Shown here piece after piece: positions 1 through 5,054 of a DNA stretch of 5,071 nucleotides; position 1 is the first letter of the stretch; each line of letters opens with the position of its first letter. The notes beneath the pieces are model-generated. The model made no database searches, was not told the origin of the DNA, and saw only the letters and a list, made by a program, of their open reading frames with translations. The position numbers and the translations under genes are program-made. Source of the stretch: Methanomicrobiales archaeon (GTDB taxonomy: Archaea; Halobacteriota; Methanomicrobia; Methanomicrobiales; Methanoculleaceae); the NCBI GenBank assembly GCA_012510295.1, contig JAAZID010000095.1, positions 1 to 5,071 on the forward strand, written 5' to 3'.

Positions 1-336
1 GATGAAGATCTTGCCGCCCCGCATGCTGTGCGCGACCGCATCGCCGGCGCTCCCGTGGATCACCACCTTCCCGGAGTCCATGGTGTTGCCGGGCGCGTGG
101 TCGGCGTTGCCGTGAACGATGATCGTCGGTCCGCTCATGAACATCGCGAGATCGCCGCCCGGGACACCGTGGATGGTGATGGTCGCGTCCCCCTGGAGGC
201 CGCTACCGATGAACCGCTGCCCGAGGACGCCGTTTACCGTAACCTCACGGGCACCATTCGCCAGGGCCTCCCGGATCTGCCGGTTCAGGGGGGTGTAGTG
301 CATCCCCTTCGCATCGATGGTAAGAGAATCCGTCAT
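1..336 (-). CDS. Glutamate synthase, GXGXG (alpha subunit C-terminal, domain 3) protein; 3' part beyond the window
   Basis: I translated 112 residues by hand from the ATG at 336-334; the frame stays open to the window edge, so the C-terminus is missing. The protein is the separate archaeal counterpart of the GltB C-terminal right-handed beta-helix, also related to formylmethanofuran dehydrogenase subunit C. In GltB this domain is structural and helps organise the ammonia tunnel; it has no catalytic residues. Visible support is the QRFIGSGLQGD segment (40-50), followed by regularly spaced Gly-rich turns, with IHG/VHG recurring at 55-57, 74-76 and 93-95, and GGK near 107-109, typical of stacked beta-helix coils. 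The start lies 5 bases after the TGA of the FMN-subunit gene, with a GGTGGGGG purine run upstream, so it should be co-transcribed as the third gene of the operon. FwdC is the main alternative by sequence alone, but the neighbours favour glutamate synthase. Confidence 0.88.
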   Translation of the reverse strand, partial: MTDSLTIDAKGMHYTPLNRQIREALANGAREVTVNGVLGQRFIGSGLQGDATITIHGVPGGDLAMFMSGPTIIVHGNADHAPGNTMDSGKVVIHGSAGDAVAHSMRGGKIFI

Positions 337-341
337 GATGA

Positions 342-1859
342 TCACGCCCCCACCGACTTGACATCGAGAACACTGAGCAGGTTCTCATCGAGCATGTAGC
401 CCCGGAGCCGGTCGCGGTTGCCGCGCAGGCTCTCGATGCTGTTGATGCCGGCCGCACCCATCAGTTCGGTTATCTCCATCGTCCATGCCTGGATCAGGTT
501 TGCGACCTGCTTCGATGCCACGTCGGGGTCGAGGCGCTGCACCAGGTCCGGGCGTTGGGTCGCGATCCCCCAGGGACAGAGACCCTGGTAGCAGTTCCCG
601 CAGACCCGGCACCCCATCGCCACGAGCGCCGCAGTCCCTATGTAGACCGCATCAGCACCGAGTGCGATCGCCTTTACGACGTCCGCGCTCTCCCGGATAC
701 TGCCGCAGGCGATGAGGGAGACCTCGTTCCTGAGCCCCTGCCGGGAGAGCTCACGATCGGCGCTTGCGACCGCGACCTCGAGCGGGATACCGACGTGGTC
801 GCGGAAGACCTTCGGCGCCGCGCCGGTGCCGCCCCGGAATCCATCGATGACGACGGCATCGACCGATGCCCGGGCGACGGCCGCGACGTTCTCGGCGGTG
901 TTGTTGACGGCCGCGATCTTCGCAAAGACCGGCTTCTTCCACTCCGTCGCTTCCTTGATGGACCGGACGAGCTGGGAGAGATCCTCAGTGCTGTAGATAT
1001 CGTGGTGCGGCGCCGGGCTGATGGCATCGCTCCCCTCCGGTATCATCCGGGTCCGTGAGACGTCCTTGCTGACCTTCTCCCCGGTGAGGTGCCCGCCGAT
1101 ACCTGGTTTTGCACCCTGCCCGAGCTTGATCTCGATGGCAGCGCCGCGCTCCAGGTAATCGATATTCACGCCGAACCTGCCCGATGCGACCTGGACGATC
1201 ATGCGGTCCTGGTAGGGGTAGAGCCCGGCGTGGAGTCCGCCCTCCCCGGTGCCCATATAGGTCCCTGTCTCCTTTGCCGCCCGGGCCATGGATATCTGGG
1301 CGTTGAGGCTGATAGCCCCGTAACTCATATGGCCGAGCATGATCGGGGTCTCTAACATGAGGTTTGGGGCGAGGGGTGTAGCGAGTTCGACGTCTCCATC
1401 CGCATTCCGCCGGAGCTCCAGTTTTGACGGCTTCTTCCCGAGGTATGTCCGGAGTTCGACGGGTTCGCGGAGGGGGTCGGTCGGGGGTGTGGTGACCTGG
1501 CTCGCATCCAGCATCAGGTGGTCGAATATGACCGGGAGGTTTGCAACGCTCCCCATACCGGCGAGGATGATCTTGCCGGTCCGGGCCTGGTTGTAGATCG
1601 CCTCCCGCGTCTGCCTGGTCCAGACGGGGTGGTTCCGGTAGTCGCAGGGGTACTCTTCGAGGCTGATGGCGTCGCGGGGACAGTAGGCGAGGCACCGGTG
1701 GCAGGCGGTGCACTTCCGGGAGTTGATCAGGATCCGGTCGCCGTCCCGCCGGAAGACACCGTAGGAACAGTTCTCGATGCACCGCTCACACTCCATGCAC
1801 TGGTCACGGTCGATAGTGACCCGGTAGCGGAGCGGGATGCTTCCTATGTTATTGTTCAT
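342..1859 (-). CDS. gltB: Glutamate synthase, ferredoxin-FMN (domain 2) subunit
   Basis: This 505-residue protein is the catalytic synthase part of an archaeal split glutamate synthase: FMN and Fe-S chemistry reduces the imine formed from 2-oxoglutarate and ammonia to glutamate. An N-terminal 2[4Fe-4S] ferredoxin module is visible (C21-x2-C24-x2-C27-x3-C31 and C50-x2-C53-x2-C56-x3-C60-P). It is followed by a GltB-type FMN barrel with HMSYGAIS (177-184), GEGG (205-208), KLGQGAKPGIGGH (245-257), SPAPHHDIYS (281-290), DGFRGGTGAAP (339-349) and GADAVYIGTAALVAMGC (401-417). The GltB Fe-S motif C417-x5-C423-x4-C428 is intact, with an extra C420 inside it. No GltD-like NADPH subunit is visible; the fused ferredoxin probably takes electrons instead (inference). 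The ATG overlaps the upstream TGA (ATGA), with GGGAGGG at 1873-1867, which supports the start and translational coupling. An N-methylglutamate synthase (MgsC-like) is the alternative, since that enzyme has the same split architecture. Confidence 0.93.
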   Translation of the reverse strand: MNNNIGSIPLRYRVTIDRDQCMECERCIENCSYGVFRRDGDRILINSRKCTACHRCLAYCPRDAISLEEYPCDYRNHPVWTRQTREAIYNQARTGKIILAGMGSVANLPVIFDHLMLDASQVTTPPTDPLREPVELRTYLGKKPSKLELRRNADGDVELATPLAPNLMLETPIMLGHMSYGAISLNAQISMARAAKETGTYMGTGEGGLHAGLYPYQDRMIVQVASGRFGVNIDYLERGAAIEIKLGQGAKPGIGGHLTGEKVSKDVSRTRMIPEGSDAISPAPHHDIYSTEDLSQLVRSIKEATEWKKPVFAKIAAVNNTAENVAAVARASVDAVVIDGFRGGTGAAPKVFRDHVGIPLEVAVASADRELSRQGLRNEVSLIACGSIRESADVVKAIALGADAVYIGTAALVAMGCRVCGNCYQGLCPWGIATQRPDLVQRLDPDVASKQVANLIQAWTMEITELMGAAGINSIESLRGNRDRLRGYMLDENLLSVLDVKSVGA

Positions 1860-2911
1860 GGGGCAACCCTCCCGATAACCGGCTCTCCTGCAGCCGGCAT
1901 CGTGATCGACTCAACGCCGGGCTCCATGGCCCGGATTGCGGCTTCCTCGCTTGCGACATAAAGGCGGTCTCCACACTCGCCGACGACCATCGGCCGGAGC
2001 TTGCCCCGGTCGGTGAACCCGACCATCATGTCGGGGTTTGCTGCAAGAACGGTATACGGTCCGTTCATCGTCGCCGACCCGTACGCGAGCCGGAGAGCGC
2101 GGTTCAGGTCCGCCTCGGCCTCCGGCATCAGGTCGATATCTTCCCAGAACGGCGGTGAGAGAGCCCTGATAGCGAGATCGATGTCAAGGCCGTGCTGCCG
2201 CACTAAAAGATCGATTACGTAGGTGATGAGCTCGCTATCGGTTTCGAGGGAACAGGTGTACCCGAAGCTCTCGATGTAACGCCGGTTAGTCCCGTAGGAG
2301 GTGATCTTCCCGTTCTCAACGACACTCCAGTCATGGAGGTTGAACGGATCGGGCTTTTCCCACCGCCCCGGGTTGCTCGTCGTGTACTGGTTGTGCGCAA
2401 GCCAGAGGTAGCCCTCGTAGTCCTCGATCCGGTAGAAGTTCGCCACATCCTCCGGCCAACCGCTCGCCTTGAAGACGCCGACGTTCTTCCCTGACGAGAC
2501 GACCTGGGCCCCGTCTACGTTCGCGTTGATCCGCATCACGAGACTCGTGATGACATCCCTCTCCGGCGATGCGCTCCCGGGCGCGAGGGAGGGGTCGGGC
2601 ACGAAGAAGTAGCGCCAGGGGGTTGTACAGGTCGCCCGGAGGTTCGGTTGATCGTAGGTGGGGATCACCTCATCGTGTTCGATCGTCCCCCACTCCTCCA
2701 GCATCGCATCGACAACCGCTTTGCCGTCGCACGCGTTATCGAAGAAGACATGGAGCGCGTAGCAGTCCTGATACTCAGGGTATATGCCATATGCCGCGTA
2801 GCCCGCCCCCTCACCGCTACCGCGCTCGTTCATCATGGAGAGGGCCTGCCGGATGCCGGAACCATCCATCATCTGGCGCCTCTTATCCATTACACCAAAT
2901 ATGCCGCACAT
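1856..2911 (-). CDS. Glutamate synthase, class II glutamine amidotransferase (domain 1) subunit
   Basis: This 351-residue protein is the Ntn-type amidotransferase that releases ammonia from glutamine for the FMN subunit encoded next. It begins MCGIFGV, so removal of Met1 would expose Cys2 as the nucleophile. The ERG motif is at 29-31, the oxyanion-hole Asn-Gly at N200-G201 (VENGKI), and the substrate-binding Asp at D225 (LETDSE). The stretch from H173 to D225 aligns with GlmS at identical spacing (25 residues, then 25), yet the position of the glutamine-carboxylate-binding Arg is Q175 (HNQYTT instead of HTRWAT). About 100 extra residues lie between the RG motif and H173, as in GltB-type rather than GlmS-type enzymes. 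GAGGTT at 2920-2915 supports the ATG start. It is the first gene of the operon and overlaps the next by 4 bases. Relatives include GlxB/MgsA, so activity on glutamine is likely but not certain. Confidence 0.9.
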   Translation of the reverse strand: MCGIFGVMDKRRQMMDGSGIRQALSMMNERGSGEGAGYAAYGIYPEYQDCYALHVFFDNACDGKAVVDAMLEEWGTIEHDEVIPTYDQPNLRATCTTPWRYFFVPDPSLAPGSASPERDVITSLVMRINANVDGAQVVSSGKNVGVFKASGWPEDVANFYRIEDYEGYLWLAHNQYTTSNPGRWEKPDPFNLHDWSVVENGKITSYGTNRRYIESFGYTCSLETDSELITYVIDLLVRQHGLDIDLAIRALSPPFWEDIDLMPEAEADLNRALRLAYGSATMNGPYTVLAANPDMMVGFTDRGKLRPMVVGECGDRLYVASEEAAIRAMEPGVESITMPAAGEPVIGRVAP

Positions 2912-2962
2912 TGTAACCTCGGAAAAGTAATATTCTGCTGCCGTTTCCTATAATTTCTGTTT

Positions 2963-2970
2963 GTTTATAT
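2963..2970 (-). promoter_or_regulatory. Putative TATA box of the glutamate synthase operon
   Basis: Read on the minus strand this is ATATAAAC, preceded by the A-rich GAAACAG, which could act as a BRE. It sits about 55 bases upstream of the ATG at 2911, predicting a transcript start near 2941 and a leader of about 30 bases carrying the GAGGTT ribosome site. The stretch 2925-2998 is strikingly AT-rich in an otherwise GC-rich window. A second AT-rich run (2983-2993, AAATAAATATC) is an alternative box. Confidence 0.5.
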
Positions 2971-3050
2971 CTGTTTCAATGGATATTTATTTCATCGGAT
3001 ACCCGTGGGCACCCGGCCATCCCGCAATACCGCTTCTGCGGCACTCGGAT

Positions 3051-3075
3051 GCACCGGACGGGTGGCACCCGGTGC
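3051..3075. repeat. Nested GC-rich inverted repeat
   Basis: GCACCGG (3051-3057) and CCGGTGC (3069-3075) are perfect inverted arms separated by 11 bases. Inside and overlapping them, CGGGT-GGC-ACCCG (3059-3071) forms a second perfect hairpin, so two structures compete. GGCACCCGG at 3064-3072 also occurs at 3008-3016. It could be an operator upstream of the glutamate synthase promoter or an RNA structure at the end of the preceding transcript; nothing in the sequence decides. Confidence 0.4.
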
Positions 3076-3097
3076 CCCTGTCTCCGGCGCAGTGAGC

Positions 3098-3108
3098 TAT
3101 CGATACGT
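3098..3108. repeat. 11-base direct repeat TATCGATACGT, copy 1
   Basis: This is identical to the copy at 3181-3191, with start-to-start spacing of 83 bases. The core TATCGATA is palindromic, and both copies are preceded by GCTAT-like bases (GC-TATCGATACGT and GCTA-TATCGATACGT). It could be a regulator binding site, but no known operator matches it. Confidence 0.35.
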
Positions 3109-3180
3109 TGAAAAGCGTTACTATTTCAGGGGATCGTGCCGGGCGATTCGATGATACTTATTTCCCATAGCGGCGCGCTA

Positions 3181-3191
3181 TATCGATACGT
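3181..3191. repeat. 11-base direct repeat TATCGATACGT, copy 2
   Basis: This is the second exact copy of the 11-mer at 3098-3108, in the same orientation. It overlaps a CTATATCGAT stretch that could also read as a weak TATA-like element, although no gene follows it closely on the plus strand. Confidence 0.35.
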
Positions 3192-3274
3192 CGGGGAGCA
3201 AAAGTCGCCCGGAGCGCGGATTCACCGGAGGCCCCATAAAACAGGGATGGCCGACCCCGCGCGCGCTTTGCGGA

Positions 3275-3294
3275 GGCAGGGCGGGAGCCCTGCC
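3275..3294 (-). terminator. Perfect 8-bp GC stem-loop downstream of the Mrp operon
   Basis: GGCAGGGC (3275-3282) pairs perfectly with GCCCTGCC (3287-3294) around a four-base loop. On the minus strand it lies about 26 bases beyond the stop codon of the small protein. No T-tract follows directly, as would be expected for bacterial or archaeal termination; the nearest is TTTTAT about 35 bases further on. It may protect the mRNA 3' end or be a dispersed genomic repeat rather than a true terminator. Confidence 0.4.
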
Positions 3295-3319
3295 GGCGAA
3301 GAGATTCGACCCCGGACTA

Positions 3320-3637
3320 TCAACACTGCTGCTTTCCGCCTGTCTCCTCTCCCTCGAGGAGGAGACGGCCGAAGAGCACCCGCTCGATCACGGAGGCCAC
3401 GTACTTCATCTGCTGGGTCGCCTCCATGTTCTCGTAGCGGTGGATGTCGGCGTAGACCTGCAGGCGGACGAGGCCGAACCGCAGGCGGTCGAGGTCATCG
3501 TCGTCGAGTTCTGACGCTTCGCGGTAGATCGATTCAAGCAGGAAGGGGAACTCTTCGAAATTCTCGAGCGCCTGCACGACCCCTGCATACACCGGGAGGG
3601 GGTCTTCCCGCCCGGCAAGAATCTCCGCGTAATCCAT
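3320..3637 (-). CDS. Small acidic protein of unknown function, coupled to Mrp
   Basis: I do not recognise this 105-residue protein. It has no signal peptide or membrane segment, and it is strongly acidic (22 Asp/Glu against 10 Arg/Lys), with a DDDDLD run at 45-50. The rest looks almost wholly alpha-helical, with amphipathic stretches at about 17-43, 50-66 and 72-95. The only Cys is the last residue (KQQC), so it is unlikely to bind a cluster alone. The gene is probably real: its ATG follows the Mrp stop codon after a single base, and GAGGG (3647-3643) sits 5 bases upstream at ideal spacing. No separate promoter is visible. By position it could be an accessory or partner of the Fe-S carrier ATPase; that is inference from linkage only. 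Confidence 0.75.
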   Translation of the reverse strand: MDYAEILAGREDPLPVYAGVVQALENFEEFPFLLESIYREASELDDDDLDRLRFGLVRLQVYADIHRYENMEATQQMKYVASVIERVLFGRLLLEGEETGGKQQC

Positions 3638-3638
3638 G

Positions 3639-4538
3639 TTATCCCTCGATCTGTTTTACGAGCGCTTCCATGATGGCGTCGATGCTCTTCCAGGTCGGGT
3701 CGTCCCCGCCGGCGCGGCGGATGATGATGGGTCTTCCCTCATCCGCTGCCTTCCGCATCTCGGGATCGAGCGGGATGGCGCCGAGGAAGGGCACACCGAG
3801 TGCCTCTGCCTCTCTCTCCCCGCCACCCTTGCCGAAGATATCGATCTCCTCGTTGCAGTGGGGGCAGACAAACCCGCTCATGTTCTCCACGATCCCGAGC
3901 ACAGGGATATCGAGTTTCTTGATGAACTCGACTGCCTTGCTCGAATCGAGTATCGCCACCTCCTGCGGGGTGGTGACGATGACCGCTCCTGCGATATTCG
4001 GGGCGAGCTGAGCGATGGTGAGGGCCTCATCGCCGGTGCCGGGCGGGAGGTCGACGACAAGGTAGTCGAGGTCGCCCCAGCTCACATCTTCCAGGAACTG
4101 CCTGATTGCGCCCATCTTCATCGGGCCACGCCAGATCACGGGGGTGCTCCGCTCCGGGAGCAGGAACGCCATGGATATGGCCGCAAGGTTGCCGGTGATC
4201 CTGACCGGCTCGATGATCTTTCCATCGTAGGACTGGAGGCGGGCATCCTCAACGCCGAGCATTTTCGGTATATCCGGGCCGTGGATATCGAGATCGATGA
4301 GCCCGGTGTTATAGCCGCGACTTGCGAGGGCGTAGGCAAGGTTTGCCGATATCGTTGTCTTCCCGACCCCGCCTTTTCCGGAGAGGACGAGAACGACATG
4401 CCTCACGTTGATATTCGCCTTCGGGGGAAGGCCTTTCTGAGAGCTTACGTTTCTCGGGTCATCACAGCCGGTTGCAGACGGGCAGCTGGCACAGTTCCCG
4501 GAACATGTATCCTTATCTGGTTCGTTCGTTTGAGCCAT
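3639..4538 (-). CDS. mrp: Mrp/NBP35 (ApbC) family iron-sulfur cluster carrier ATPase
   Basis: This 299-residue cytosolic P-loop ATPase belongs to a family that binds a labile [4Fe-4S] cluster as a dimer and passes it to apoproteins. Visible are the deviant Walker A SGKGGVGKTT (53-62), switch I DLDIHGPDIP (82-91), WRGPMK (136-141), DLPPGTGD (163-170) and the bridging-cluster motif C225-P-H-C228. An N-terminal Cys group (C12-x3-C16-x2-C19-x5-C25) resembles the ferredoxin-like extension of eukaryotic Nbp35, with a shorter first spacing. The length is normal for archaeal members. I chose the ATG at 4538 over the in-frame ATG at 4616. It begins MAQTNEPD, has GGAGG 9 bases upstream, and leaves the TATA-like box at 4592-4599 outside the gene; the longer version would run through that box and adds a non-conserved tail. 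It is first in an operon with the small acidic protein. Confidence 0.93.
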   Translation of the reverse strand: MAQTNEPDKDTCSGNCASCPSATGCDDPRNVSSQKGLPPKANINVRHVVLVLSGKGGVGKTTISANLAYALASRGYNTGLIDLDIHGPDIPKMLGVEDARLQSYDGKIIEPVRITGNLAAISMAFLLPERSTPVIWRGPMKMGAIRQFLEDVSWGDLDYLVVDLPPGTGDEALTIAQLAPNIAGAVIVTTPQEVAILDSSKAVEFIKKLDIPVLGIVENMSGFVCPHCNEEIDIFGKGGGEREAEALGVPFLGAIPLDPEMRKAADEGRPIIIRRAGGDDPTWKSIDAIMEALVKQIEG

Positions 4539-4547
4539 CAGATGTAT

Positions 4548-4552
4548 CCTCC
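4548..4552 (-). promoter_or_regulatory. Shine-Dalgarno site that fixes the Mrp start
   Basis: The minus strand reads GGAGG, 9 bases before the ATG at 4538. No comparable site precedes the alternative ATG at 4616, so this element decides the start. Confidence 0.7.
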
Positions 4553-4591
4553 GTAGTATTGTATCCTTCAGTAGAGATGATCTTGAGCTAC

Positions 4592-4599
4592 TATATATT
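4592..4599 (-). promoter_or_regulatory. Putative TATA box of the Mrp operon
   Basis: The minus strand reads AATATATAG around this position, about 55 bases upstream of the Mrp ATG. This is nearly the same geometry as the glutamate synthase promoter. A start near 4570 and a leader of about 30 bases are predicted. Confidence 0.6.
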
Positions 4600-4817
4600 G
4601 GCGGCAAGTGCCACAAAAAGGTATAGTTGATGGCAAGATTATCGCCTGTGGTCGCCGGGATGCTGCTTTTCGCGAATGTACCGCCGTCGGATAGGGAAAG
4701 GGGGGTGGTATCGCTGTCTTCCAGAAATATCTCAAGATCCCTGCCGAATCGGGGTCTGAAAACCCCTGCTCCCGGTCCTCCTTCAACCTAAGTTTGCCAG
4801 TTTGGTTTCCCTCACCC

Positions 4818-4847
4818 CATGAGATCGCCCGATAGCGTGATCTCATG
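4818..4847. promoter_or_regulatory. 9-bp inverted repeat covering the winged-helix start codon (putative operator or hairpin)
   Basis: CATGAGATC (4818-4826) and GATCTCATG (4839-4847) are perfect inverted arms with a 12-base spacer. The ATG start codon (4845-4847) is the last triplet of the right arm. A dimeric DNA-binding protein, such as the one encoded immediately downstream, could bind it and repress its own gene. Alternatively, in RNA the hairpin could hide the start codon. Confidence 0.5.
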
Positions 4848-5054
4848 CTTTCAGAATTTCGTCGGGATATAGACTTTGCCAGAGAAAGCGGCAGTATAAC
4901 TGCTGTGGAGTATGCGGCGATTGTTCCGGAGGTATCGGAGAAGACCCGGTACCGCGATCTTCTCGATCTCGTCCATCGCGGCTTGTTGGAAGCGATCGGT
5001 GCGAAAAAGGGCAGAAGATACGTTTTAGCCCGACTGAGCCCCGGAGACGCCTGA
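4845..5054 (+). CDS. Small winged-helix-turn-helix DNA-binding protein
   Basis: This 69-residue protein is essentially one winged-helix domain. Residues 18-48 (ITAVEYAAI...SEKTRYRDLLDLVHRGLL) match the pattern of the C-terminal domains of Fic-family and related proteins (It..eY..i..vs..Ta.RDL.dLv..Gll), and a basic wing G-AKKGRRYVL follows at 52-61. It is probably a DNA-binding repressor. A TAG stop lies in frame four codons upstream, so it cannot extend far; ATG 4845 is the only Met codon in the frame. GTGA at 4837-4840 is a weak ribosome site. It could instead be the surviving C-terminal fragment of a longer Fic- or helicase-associated protein, but I saw no homologous sequence upstream. Hand-counted GC for 4861-4980 is about 55 percent, apparently below that of the operons to the left. 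Its stop overlaps a possible next gene. Confidence 0.65.
   Translation: MLSEFRRDIDFARESGSITAVEYAAIVPEVSEKTRYRDLLDLVHRGLLEAIGAKKGRRYVLARLSPGDA
5043..5046 (+). promoter_or_regulatory. Shine-Dalgarno-like GGAG before a possible downstream gene
   Basis: GGAG lies inside the last codons of the winged-helix gene, 7 bases before the ATG at 5054. This is a normal spacing and is the main support for a coupled downstream gene. Confidence 0.4.

Larger units (their letters stand above)
2912..3319. other. Intergenic spacer between the two minus-strand operons
   Basis: I see no convincing gene in these 408 bases. The right end lies just past the stop codon of the small acidic protein and holds a strong stem-loop (3275-3294). 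Short T-runs on the minus strand (about 3236-3242, 3199-3205 and 3111-3117) could serve archaeal termination. The middle contains two copies of TATCGATACGT and a GC-rich dyad at 3051-3075. The left end is the AT-rich promoter of the glutamate synthase operon. A plus-strand open frame that begins here runs on antisense through the small gene and Mrp and looks like a GC-driven shadow. Confidence 0.7.
4539..4844. other. Divergent intergenic spacer between Mrp and the winged-helix gene
   Basis: The left part is the leader and promoter of the Mrp operon. From about 4620 to 4817 I find no supported gene. The minus-strand open frame here overlaps the Mrp promoter and has no recognisable protein character. 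A small inverted repeat (GGGGT 4751-4755, ACCCC 4762-4766) has only five base pairs. The plus-strand promoter for the winged-helix gene is not obvious: AAATATC near 4723-4729 is a weak candidate and lies rather far from the start. The 30-base dyad at 4818-4847 closes the region. Confidence 0.6.

Noticed and set aside
985..1782. Minus-strand 265-codon open frame within the FMN-subunit gene
   Set aside because: It is a shifted frame of the glutamate synthase gene, with Arg/Pro-rich composition and no motif.
3215..3320. tRNA-like look of the GATTCGACCCC stretch next to a GC-rich stem
   Set aside because: The bases flanking the putative T-loop do not pair as a T-stem, and no acceptor or anticodon arm can be assembled.
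3136..4556. Long plus-strand open frames (about 291 and 306 codons) opposite the small protein and Mrp genes
   Set aside because: They lie antisense to a firmly identified ATPase gene, have Arg/Pro/Ser-rich or otherwise unrecognisable protein content, and are expected from high third-position GC in the real genes.
4539..4616. A 26-residue N-terminal extension of Mrp from the ATG at 4616
   Set aside because: The extension would be translated through the TATA-like box and GGAGG site that fit the internal ATG at 4538, and family members typically begin close to the Cys group.
4751..4766. GGGGT/ACCCC inverted repeat as a terminator
   Set aside because: There are only five base pairs, no T-tract follows on either strand, and no gene ends nearby.
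4568..4846. Minus-strand 92-codon open frame upstream of Mrp
   Set aside because: It overlaps the Mrp promoter, starts inside the dyad, has no good ribosome site and no protein-like pattern.
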